Source of the DNA: an uncultured Oscillospiraceae bacterium
GTDB taxonomy: Bacteria > Bacillota > Clostridia > Oscillospirales > Oscillospiraceae
Direction of reading: 5' to 3'
DNA: 64,000 bases
Assembly (NCBI GenBank): GCA_934636655.1
Contig: CAKUAS010000009.1
Coordinates: 41,569 to 105,568, forward strand
Position 1 is the stretch's first letter. The number at the start of each line of letters is the position of its first letter. Both the position numbers and the translations under genes were made by a program. The notes under the pieces are model-generated. The model saw only the letters and a program-made list of their open reading frames with translations. It did no database searches and was not told the origin of the DNA. Of the stretch, positions 50,069 through 56,591 are shown piece after piece.

Positions 50069-50574
50069 GCTTTTTCGCCTTCGTACCATGTGAGAACATC
50101 TTTCAGGTTTTCGGCCTTGACGCGCGGGCTGCCGGTGAGCATCATGTTGAGCATATCGTCCTCCTCCGGTGTGCGGTCGGGCTTATCGGCAAGAGCTTTG
50201 CCGACGGTCTTGACCATGACCTCCATCATCGCACGGTGAACGCCGTGCAGCTTTTTAACATCGAAATTGCCCTGCAAGGTGAACAGCGGAGTTTTTGCGG
50301 GGATCTTATTCTTTACCCTGACCTCCTTGAGCTGAGTGCCGGTCTGACCCATGCCGACGGCGCACACGGCCTTGACATCAAAGCGCCGGGCAGCATCCGA
50401 ATAGCCCTTGACGCTGCTCGCCATGATCCAGCCGAGATAGATGATCTTTGCGCCGTTGGAGAGCTTGCCCTTCGCCTCGCCGAGTGAAAATACCGGCAGG
50501 CCGGTGGAGCGCGCCAACATTTCGGCATAGCTTTTCGAGCTGCCGGTTTCCGATGTATAAACTATTGCATCCAT
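50065..50574 (-). CDS. Flavodoxin-domain protein
   Basis: 169 residues. AIVYTSETGSSKSYAEMLAR is the FMN phosphate loop, followed by IIYLGWIMASSVKGY. The C-terminal 80 residues are helical and carry VHRAMMEVMVKTVGKALADK. It resembles flavodoxin-like proteins (Flavodoxin_5 type) of Clostridia; partners are unknown. AAAGGAC precedes the ATG; the longer frame runs back into a repeat and is rejected. Confidence 0.8.
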   Translation of the reverse strand: MDAIVYTSETGSSKSYAEMLARSTGLPVFSLGEAKGKLSNGAKIIYLGWIMASSVKGYSDAARRFDVKAVCAVGMGQTGTQLKEVRVKNKIPAKTPLFTLQGNFDVKKLHGVHRAMMEVMVKTVGKALADKPDRTPEEDDMLNMMLTGSPRVKAENLKDVLTWYEGEKA

Positions 50575-50590
50575 AATAAAATTTGTCCTT

Positions 50591-50660
50591 TCTTTAGAGG
50601 CGCTTTGACACGCCTGCGAATATATTTGCTGCGGCAGCCCGGTATCGAAGCTGCCGGTCA
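50591..50660 (+). repeat. Dispersed repeat family 1, copy B
   Basis: TTTAGAGGCGCTTTGACACG, GCGAATATATTTGC and GCCCGGTATCGAAGCTGCCGG, parallel to copies A and D. It lies directly upstream of the flavodoxin gene, between it and the DUF998 gene. Confidence 0.65.
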
Positions 50661-50737
50661 TAACATTAATCATTAATACTATCTGCCGACAGGCAACGGA
50701 TGTTAATTTTAACTCCCGAAGGCAAAGAATCGGCAAA

Positions 50738-51355
50738 TTATTTGGCCAGATACAAGTGTATTCCGAGCGCAGCGTTAAAGCCCGTCGCGGCAAAGACGCT
50801 GAAGCGCTCGACGATGCCGAAGTATTCCGCCGGGACCGCGTTCATCCCAACGGCACCCACGAGCATCATTGTGAGGGCAACGGCGGCGCACACGCCGTAG
50901 GAACGGTTTTCCTTATCCCTCGCACCGGCAACGATGATCGTAACGAGAGATGCTATCGACAATATGACGACCAGCGCCGTGACGACAAGATGCATCCTGT
51001 CCTGAAACGCTCCGGCATAACCGCTGCTGCTGAGCGGAAACGCGCGATAGCCCACGGCGGAGACCCACTCCATTACTGCAAAAATGCAGATCCCCGCACG
51101 CAGCAGCTTTGTCTTCTTCCCCTGAATGCCGACGCACACCATCGTTGCGCACAGCACCTCGCAGACGTTATATAAGCTGCTGAGACTGTTCCAAAGGCCG
51201 AGCGACGGCGCGTCGGCAGCGCTCAGATCGCTCACGGCCTGCGCCATCCAGTCATAACCCGGATACGCGAGCGGCGAGAACACCACCGCCGCCGTGTACG
51301 ACAAAAAACTTACAAGTCCAAGCAAGCCGAGCTTTTGAATAAGTGGTTTTTTCAT
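50738..51355 (-). CDS. DUF998 membrane protein
   Basis: 205 residues, about six membrane helices, starting MKKPLIQKLGLLGLVSFLSY. YPGYDWMAQAVSDLSAADAP is the DUF998 hallmark. Function is unknown. AAAGGGGTG precedes the ATG. An upstream in-frame extension of 60 codons is only translated repeat sequence. Confidence 0.85.
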   Translation of the reverse strand: MKKPLIQKLGLLGLVSFLSYTAAVVFSPLAYPGYDWMAQAVSDLSAADAPSLGLWNSLSSLYNVCEVLCATMVCVGIQGKKTKLLRAGICIFAVMEWVSAVGYRAFPLSSSGYAGAFQDRMHLVVTALVVILSIASLVTIIVAGARDKENRSYGVCAAVALTMMLVGAVGMNAVPAEYFGIVERFSVFAATGFNAALGIHLYLAK

Positions 51356-51379
51356 TTTATTCACCCCTTTAATGTGATG

Positions 51380-51566
51380 ATCGTAAGCCGCAATTTTGCA
51401 GCACACTTGCGAAAAGCGAAACATTACGTTTTTGCCGGCAGCCTCGATACCGGGCACCGGCAATTTGCACCGCGCTTGCGGCACACGAAACGCCACGGTT
51501 TCCGCCGCAGTCTCGATACCGGGCACCGGCAACAAACGTATCGGTACATTCTCAATGCGCTATTAA
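51380..51566 (-). repeat. Dispersed repeat family 1, copy C, with internal duplication
   Basis: On the minus strand it runs TTTTTTTAATAGCGCATTGA, ACCGATACGTTTGTTGCCGG, then GCCCGGTATCGAGACTGC and, about 70 bases later, GCCCGGTATCGAGGCTGCC again. The second half duplicates the first with drift. Confidence 0.65.
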
Positions 51567-51569
51567 AAA

Positions 51570-51616
51570 AAGACGCAGGGTTGAGCTACGGTTTACATAG
51601 CTCAGCACTGCGTCTT
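51570..51616 (-). terminator. Terminator overlapping the end of the KTR gene
   Basis: AAGACGCAG.GTTGAGCTA / TAGCTCAGCACTGCGTCTT long hairpin, followed by a run of seven T on the minus strand. The stop codon of the Cys-rich gene lies within it. Confidence 0.8.
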
Positions 51617-51778
51617 TGCGTCCGGCTGATATGATATTTTGTAGTTTTGTGCGTCTATTATGCTCTCGCGGCGGCACTTCGGGCAGTACAGCGGGAAGTT
51701 TTGCAGCACCGTGCTTTGCAGCAGCCGAAGCCGCGTTTTTCCGCCGCACAGAGGACACAGCACCCAACGCTCCTCCAT
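51602..51778 (-). CDS. Cysteine-rich KTR-type zinc-ribbon protein
   Basis: 58 residues: two CxxC pairs in WVLCPLCGGKTRLRLL and FPLYCPKCRRESII form a zinc ribbon, with the KTR tripeptide after the first pair. Cysteine-rich KTR proteins are common on conjugative transposons of Firmicutes, often beside regulators; their role is unknown. GGAGGTGC precedes the ATG. It overlaps the tetR-like stop (TGATG), so both are co-translated. Confidence 0.88.
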   Translation of the reverse strand: MEERWVLCPLCGGKTRLRLLQSTVLQNFPLYCPKCRRESIIDAQNYKISYQPDAKTQC

Positions 51779-52413
51779 CAAGCACCTCCTGCCTTTACAT
51801 TAACGGTACGAAAAAACAGCACGACATGCTCACGGAGCTTTTGCAGACACTCGTCCTCGCGCTCGGGCTCGCGGTCGCAGATTCCGATGAGCGTGATGAT
51901 CGGCGCAACATACATGAGCGAAAGCGTTTCGGGATCCTCATCACGGATCTCGCCCGAGGCGATCAGGCTTCGAAACAGCGAGGCGTGGTATTCAATGAGT
52001 CTGTCGACATAGCGCCGCGAATAGAGCTTTGCAAGCTCTGTCGAGCGAAACTGCTCAATAGTCATCATACGCCGAAAGCTGCTTATCGTTTTGTTGTGCA
52101 GACTGTAGGTAAATATCTGCCGCACCTTGTCAAACAGATAGTCCTCCGTTATCCGCGAAAACTCGGGAACATCCTGCGCCGCGTTTTGGACGTGGACAGA
52201 GATACGCCCCGTATCCTCCTCGTACTGCGCAGCCGTGGCCTCCACGATCGCATCAAAAATGGCCTGCTTGCCGGGATAGTGATTGTACAGCGACGGGGCC
52301 TTTATCCCCACAGCCTGCGCGATCTGCCCCATGCTGACAGAATCGTAGCCGTAATCCGAAAAAAGCTCCAGCGCTTTTTCGAGTATCTTCTGTTTTGTAT
52401 CTTCCTGTTTCAT
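51778..52413 (-). CDS. TetR family regulator
   Basis: 211 residues. The helix-turn-helix VSMGQIAQAVGIKAPSLYNH with YPGKQAIF is clear; the rest is a helical ligand domain ending with an FFRTVNV segment. The ATG with GAGG upstream is chosen over a GTG four codons before. A near-perfect promoter and a CTAACG-type palindrome lie upstream, so autoregulation is likely. Its only co-transcribed gene is the KTR protein. Confidence 0.9.
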   Translation of the reverse strand: MKQEDTKQKILEKALELFSDYGYDSVSMGQIAQAVGIKAPSLYNHYPGKQAIFDAIVEATAAQYEEDTGRISVHVQNAAQDVPEFSRITEDYLFDKVRQIFTYSLHNKTISSFRRMMTIEQFRSTELAKLYSRRYVDRLIEYHASLFRSLIASGEIRDEDPETLSLMYVAPIITLIGICDREPEREDECLQKLREHVVLFFRTVNVKAGGA

Positions 52414-52428
52414 GTCTCGCCTCACTAA

Positions 52429-52472
52429 CTAACGTTCGTTAGCATTATAGCGCAACGATATCCTCTTGTCAA
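52429..52472 (-). promoter_or_regulatory. Consensus promoter with palindromic operator for the tetR-like gene
   Basis: TTGACA, exactly 17 bases, and TATAAT on the minus strand. The palindrome CTAACG-AA-CGTTAG starts one base after the -10 element, ideal for repression. Confidence 0.82.
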
Positions 52473-52473
52473 C

Positions 52474-52590
52474 AGTTTTTTAGAGGCGCATTGACGCACC
52501 TACGGATACGCTTATTGCGTGATCCCGGTGTCGAGACTGCTGAGGAAACCGTAAAACCGCCGCTTCCCGCAAGTGCTGTGCAGAATTTGT
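52474..52590 (+). repeat. Dispersed repeat family 1, copy D
   Basis: TTTTTTAGAGGCGCATTGACG, CTACGGATACGCTTATTGCG and CCCGGTGTCGAGACTGC followed by GAGGAAACC. It begins at the -35 element of the tetR-like promoter, as copy A does at 32.2 kb. Confidence 0.65.
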
Positions 52591-52666
52591 AGTCGTCATG
52601 TGCTGAAGTTACCGACAAAACCGGTTTTGCCTGTTTAGTTTCTGAAAACTTTGTCCGGACTGAAAT

Positions 52667-52840
52667 CTATATCGTAGGGGCGAGCATTGCTCGCCCGTTT
52701 TTTATGGTTTCCTGCGCAGTTACCGATCGGGATACAGCAAGAAATGTATAGGTACAATTATAATGCGCCACTGAAAAAAACACCTCATCCGTCGCGCAAG
52801 CGCGACACCTTCCCCTTGAGGGGAAGGCAAGAGTGCAGGC
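52667..52840 (-). repeat. Dispersed repeat family 1, copy E, with two nested palindromic repeats
   Basis: On the minus strand it runs AGTGGCGCATTATAATTGTA, ACCTATACATTTCTTGC, CGATCGGTAACTGCGCAGGA and AACC. At one side stands the palindrome CGGGCGAGCAATGCTCGCCC, at the other CCTTCCCCTTGAGGGGAAGG, both of which occur as independent dispersed units in Clostridia. The whole 52.43-52.95 kb interval has no gene. Confidence 0.55.
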
Positions 52841-52887
52841 AAGTTTTTTGGCACTTATACAGCACAATCTCGCGGTACGCGAAACGC

Positions 52888-52965
52888 CGTGGTTTCCTCT
52901 GCACCTTCGATACCGGGCTACCGCAATATATGTATCCGTACAATGTAAAAGCGCCTCTAAATAAC
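52888..52965 (-). repeat. Dispersed repeat family 1, copy F
   Basis: TTATTTAGAGGCGCTTTTAC, GTACGGATACATATATTGCG and GCCCGGTATCGAAGGTGC, then GAGGAAACC on the minus strand. Its TAG in TTTAGAGGCGC is the stop codon of the deformylase gene. Confidence 0.65.
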
Positions 52966-53367
52966 AATACCGTCGCAGTGGTCGATCTCGTGCTGAATGA
53001 TCTCGGCCGTGAAGCATGTGAAGGTCTTGATGCGCGTCTGGAACTTTTCGTTTTGCCACTGCACGCGGACCGAACGCCAGCGCTTGACCCTGCGCGTTCC
53101 GACAAGGGACAGGCAGCCCTCTTCGGCCTCGTACGGGTCAGCCTTCTTCACGATGACGGGGTTAAACATAACTGTATACTTGCCGTCGTTTTCAAAAGCG
53201 ATTATGCGCTTATTCACTCCGATCATGTTCGCCGCCATTCCGACGCAGCCGTCTTTGTGGGCTTCCAACGTATCGAGCAGATCCCTCGCAACATCGATAT
53301 CTTCCGGTGTGGCAGGCTCCGCCTGCTGCGCGAGGAACGTCTCGTCTCTGCAAATTTCACGAACCAT
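52957..53367 (-). CDS. def: Peptide deformylase-like metalloenzyme
   Basis: 136 residues, shorter than essential deformylases (about 150-190). All three motifs are present: GCVGMAANMIG, EEGCLSLVG with the Cys ligand, and QHEIDHCDGI with the HExxH. It would remove formyl groups from nascent proteins, or act as an accessory deformylase. AAGGAG precedes the ATG, which overlaps the HxlR stop (TGATG). The stop codon comes from a dispersed repeat, so the C-terminus may be foreshortened. Confidence 0.88.
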   Translation of the reverse strand: MVREICRDETFLAQQAEPATPEDIDVARDLLDTLEAHKDGCVGMAANMIGVNKRIIAFENDGKYTVMFNPVIVKKADPYEAEEGCLSLVGTRRVKRWRSVRVQWQNEKFQTRIKTFTCFTAEIIQHEIDHCDGIVI

Positions 53368-53729
53368 CACTGTTTCTCCTTTTGGTCTGCGGCAGCAGCG
53401 CCGTTGGCCTTCTGATACTCCGTGCCCCAAGCGACCATGGAATCAAGGATCGGTTTGAGACTGTAGCCTATGTCGGTAAGTGTGTATTCCACGCGCGGCG
53501 GCACTTCGGCATACACTTTGCGCGTCAGAAGTCCTCTGGCCTCCATATCGCGCAGCTGCGCGGTCAGCACCTTTTGTGTGACCGTGCCTATAGACTTTTT
53601 GAGTTCCCCAAAACGCTTTGTTCCGTCCATGAGATCGCGCAGGATCAGCACTTTCCATTTATCGCCTATGAGCAGCAGCGTAGTCTCCACCGGACAGGCC
53701 GGAAGCTGTGTTTTTACCCCGTTTTCCAT
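53367..53729 (-). CDS. HxlR family transcription regulator
   Basis: 120 residues. CPVETTLLLIGDKWKVLILR starts the HxlR fold with a Cys, possibly redox-sensing, followed by VTQKVLTAQLRDMEARGLLT and the wing VPPRVEYTLTDIG. The ATG after GGAGG is chosen over one four codons earlier that overlaps the ribosome-binding site. Divergent from the truncated aldo/keto reductase gene and co-transcribed with the deformylase-like gene. Confidence 0.9.
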   Translation of the reverse strand: MENGVKTQLPACPVETTLLLIGDKWKVLILRDLMDGTKRFGELKKSIGTVTQKVLTAQLRDMEARGLLTRKVYAEVPPRVEYTLTDIGYSLKPILDSMVAWGTEYQKANGAAAADQKEKQ

Positions 53730-53876
53730 TACGTCCTCCATTAGTATCTATTTGATATCTGCTTTATATTTTATACTATGAATATAGCAATTGCAAGATT
53801 AACATCCATGTCATTGATTACGCGGCCGAAAATGTGATATCATAAATTTATATTCAAAACGAAAGGACGGAATACA

Positions 53877-54260
53877 ATGAAAAAACTTGGATTTGGTCTT
53901 ATGCGTCTGCCTGTCAGGAACGGCAAGCCGGAGGATATCGACATCGACGCGCTGTGCGAGATGGTCGACACCTTCCTCGATCGCGGCTTTACCTATTTTG
54001 ACACATCGTACGTCTATCACAACGGCGCATCAGAGACCGCGATACGCGAAGCTCTCGTTAAGCGTCACGACAGAAGTTCGTTCTTGCTTGCATCGAAGTC
54101 CCCGACCTTCCTCATGCCGTCGGCAGACAAGGTCGACACCATATTCGAGGAACAGCTCAATAAGTGCGGCGTTGAATACTTCGACTACTACCTGCTGCAT
54201 AATCTGAACCGCACTTTGTACGACACCGAGGTCAAGGATGCTCAGCTGTTTGAGCATTGA
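53877..54260 (+). pseudogene. Aldo/keto reductase, C-terminally truncated
   Basis: The frame codes 127 residues against about 370 for the family. The start MKKLGFGLMRLPVRNGKPED, the catalytic YHNGASE and YYLLHNLNRTLYDT are intact, but after VKDAQLFEH the sequence becomes a DNA-methyltransferase fragment. More than half of the barrel, including the cofactor tail, is gone, so it should be inactive. AAAGGACGG precedes the ATG. It was probably controlled by the divergent HxlR-type regulator. Confidence 0.85.
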
Positions 54261-54416
54261 TGACAATGAGCAGGAAAACCTCAAAAAATGCTGTGACGAA
54301 GTGTTTGGGGCACGTAATTTTATAGCACAAATTGCATGGGAAAAAGTACATACTCGAAAAAACTCTGCAATCAATTTTTCGTCATCGCACGAGTATATTC
54401 TCTGCTACGCAAAGGT
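54252..54416 (+). pseudogene. Type III Mod-like DNA methyltransferase fragment
   Basis: About 54 residues: SIDDNEQENLKKCCDEVFGA, then NFIAQIAWEKVHTRKNSAIN and SSSHEYILCYAK, matching the stretch after the DPPY motif in type III/adenine-specific methyltransferases. It is open at both ends, with no start and no catalytic motif. It joins directly to the truncated reductase. Confidence 0.75.
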
Positions 54417-54444
54417 TAGGCGTAATTATAGCGGTGATACTGTT

Positions 54445-54633
54445 GGGTTCAAAAGAAATCTACTTCCCCGCGACAATGGACACCTATACGCACATCACCG
54501 ACGATATGCAGCGTGGCGCGCGGAGAAAATCGGCGGCTTTATGGAATCGGTCACGGCAGCCAACACCCCGGAACCTCCCGACCCGCCGGAGCAGGGCCAG
54601 TGCAAGGTAATACCGTTCGAGAAGGTGGGATGA
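54445..54633 (+). pseudogene. Tyrosine recombinase C-terminal fragment, frameshifted
   Basis: TMDTYTHITDDMQ includes the nucleophile Tyr of phage/ICE integrases. The normal continuation AAEKIGGFMESVTAANTPEP and the tail QGQCKVIPFEKVG appear only after a one-base loss at about 54518. The N-terminal and core domains are absent. This is the relic of an integrated element, near a tRNA-Pro 3' half that could be its attachment site. Confidence 0.78.
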
Positions 54634-54637
54634 AAAT

Positions 54638-54673
54638 CAGGGCTTCCAGTAAAACAACCTGGAAGCCCTGCGA
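54638..54673. terminator. Hairpin between the integrase relic and the HEPN gene
   Basis: CAGGGCTTCCAG / CTGGAAGCCCTG with short T-runs on both sides. Confidence 0.75.
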
Positions 54674-54686
54674 TTTCTTTGGAGTA

Positions 54687-55748
54687 TTAATATGTATCTT
54701 CAATAGGAGGCAAAACTCTCTCATAATTCAACTTAATAGAATCATCGACTTCGTGAAAACGGTGCCAGTCTCTTTTGGTTGTAAGTTCAATGTGAATTTC
54801 CGGCGCATAAGAAACATTTTTATTTGTCAGAGTGAAATCGATTACATTACCGGTACCTTTTTTAATCAGAGTAGTGTAATCCTGTTTTACTATCCATCTG
54901 ATTTCGTAGAATGAACTGTCAAAGCTACTGTCAACTTCGACCCACAGTTTATACTGATCACCCGATCTCAACTGAATTTTGGGAGCCAAATGTCCATAAA
55001 AATGCAATTCCCATGCATACCTTGTATCCTCACGGACAATATCATTACCTAAACTGTCTTTAATGCGCAAAAAGACGGGAACATTATAATCTCGCTCTTT
55101 ACCAATGGTTGAATAATACTGTTTGAAAGCCGCAACAAAATCACCCGTATAGCAAATACACTGCTCTGCTTCGTGAATGGATATTGTATTTCCATGTGAT
55201 AATTTGTTTCGTATTGGAATGAGCCTCTCTAATACCCTTCGGACTTCAGCCACACCAGAATAAAAAGGTTCCAGGATAGCCTTAAAGTGACAATCATACA
55301 AATCATCGCGGCAAAGGAAATACTCGATATCTTCCATAAGGATTGCATCGATTTTTCGCGGGAATCTTCCGGGATGGTCCTTCATCCGCTGCTCGATTCT
55401 CTTCTTGATTTCGCTTCGGACAAGCGGCTGATCAGCCTTAATCATAAAGTTAAAATAATCGTTACCATAGTGATTTTTGAAGATTTCATCAATAAGCCGA
55501 CGCGACCAGTTTTCAAATGTATCGATGTGATGTCTGCTCAAATCACGCAATTCAGTCTCGGTAAGGCTGATCAAGGGATTACTCATAATAGATTCTCCTT
55601 TGGGGTTAATATGTGCTTGTCCTGGAAGCACTGATATCAACATCTCTTTATTACCGTTGGCGGATTTAGTACTGTCTGTCGCACTATCGCTTATCTCGGT
55701 ATTGTTGTTTGTGTTACTGGCCCGCTTCCATAAGCTGAAAAAGCACAT
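54687..55748 (-). CDS. HEPN-domain protein (Swt1-like)
   Basis: 353 residues from the upstream start with AAAGGGGTGATGAT. A second start at 55586 with AAAGGAG would give 299 residues and begins at MSNPLISLTETELRDL. The helical domain has RNKLSH (R180 and H185 in the long form), the RNase motif of HEPN proteins, in an order like Swt1/RiboL-type HEPNs. The C-terminal 110 residues look beta-rich (VEVDSSFDSSFYEIRW). HEPN RNases commonly serve defence or toxin systems; no antitoxin or NTase gene is seen next to it. Base composition is AT-rich relative to the core. Confidence 0.75.
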   Translation of the reverse strand: MCFFSLWKRASNTNNNTEISDSATDSTKSANGNKEMLISVLPGQAHINPKGESIMSNPLISLTETELRDLSRHHIDTFENWSRRLIDEIFKNHYGNDYFNFMIKADQPLVRSEIKKRIEQRMKDHPGRFPRKIDAILMEDIEYFLCRDDLYDCHFKAILEPFYSGVAEVRRVLERLIPIRNKLSHGNTISIHEAEQCICYTGDFVAAFKQYYSTIGKERDYNVPVFLRIKDSLGNDIVREDTRYAWELHFYGHLAPKIQLRSGDQYKLWVEVDSSFDSSFYEIRWIVKQDYTTLIKKGTGNVIDFTLTNKNVSYAPEIHIELTTKRDWHRFHEVDDSIKLNYERVLPPIEDTY

Positions 55749-56006
55749 ATCATCACCCCTTTCTGCATTTCAAATAAACCCCACTGTTCATCTTAAGCCT
55801 GTGACATTTATTATAGTGGATAATGCCGGAAAATTCAAGTTTCCGGCGTATCTGCGGCGAAAATAACTAAGTTGCACCCGTTAGGGATGTGTTAGGGATT
55901 CTGCGTTTTTGGCACTCGTTCTTGCCACGACCTACGCCGCCTTTTTACCTCTCTGACCACAATAAAATGTGGTCAAGCATGCTCCAAAAAACAAACTTAT
56001 AACGCA

Positions 56007-56036
56007 GAAAAACCGCCCCAAAAGGCGGTTTTTCAA
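56007..56036. terminator. Hairpin beside the tRNA fragment
   Basis: GAAAAACCGCC-CCAAAA-GGCGGTTTTTC. For the minus strand it lies directly after the CCA end of the tRNA half, so it may be the original tRNA terminator carried with the attachment site. Confidence 0.75.
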
Positions 56037-56043
56037 AGACAGG

Positions 56044-56088
56044 TGGTCCGAGTGACAGGATTCGAACCTGCGGCATCCTGCTCCCAAA
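56044..56088 (-). other. tRNA-Pro(TGG) 3' half, probable attachment site
   Basis: The minus strand reads the anticodon loop TTTGGGA, then GCAGG, a short variable loop, the T-arm GCAGGTTCGAATCCTGT, the acceptor 3' strand and CCA. The 5' half is missing: bases before the loop do not pair with GCAGG. Tyrosine recombinases that target tRNA genes leave such 3' copies as att sites. No gene lies between 55749 and 56043 apart from the hairpin. Confidence 0.8.
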
Positions 56089-56091
56089 CTT

Positions 56092-56591
56092 ATCGGGAAT
56101 ACTTTTTCCACTCGTTTATAGCGGTTTTCGGCGCTTTTTAATTTGTTTCACTTACTCTTTGACGCTCTTATCTCCACTGTTTCCGGGTACTCCAGAGCCG
56201 TTTGTGGTAATCTATGTGGTCAAAAACGCTTCCCGCCCGGTTTTCGGTGAATGTTCACCGGTGCCGGACGGGAAGCGTTTTGCGCTTCAGAGCGTCTGCA
56301 TTGTAACTCTGAGCAGGATGTTATGCAAGTTGTTTCTGCGATGGTGGCAGCTCAATGGTTGCGGCGCTATAGACAAAGAAATACCCGCACGCCTTTGCTC
56401 TCTGAAGATAAAATTCGCTGTTCAGAAATGCTATTTCGGGTTAAAATTAGTTTCCCTCCAATAGCTATTACATTCCCGCAATTTGAGGGGTATTTTAAGG
56501 GAAGCATAAGGACACGGGGGTGTACCGCCTAATGACGACGCCCGGTGAAAGATAAGGAAATGCGTCCAAGTTAGGACACGTTTCCTAACAA
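56092..56591. other. Intergenic region with a large compound hairpin
   Basis: No supported gene. At 56223-56281 AAAACGCTTCCCG pairs with CGGGAAGCGTTTT, and inside it CCGG/CCGG and CGGTGAA/TTCACCG extend the stem, so nearly the whole segment folds as one hairpin followed by TTTT. Short frames after it have no ribosome-binding site and no recognisable domain. The region is probably debris at an element border. Confidence 0.5.

Noticed and set aside
51380..52965. CRISPR array
   Set aside because: The repeats are degenerate, irregularly spaced and in both orientations, without spacers or cas genes.
56044..56120. Complete tRNA-Pro gene
   Set aside because: Only the 3' half is present; the 5' anticodon stem and D-arm cannot be found in the flank.
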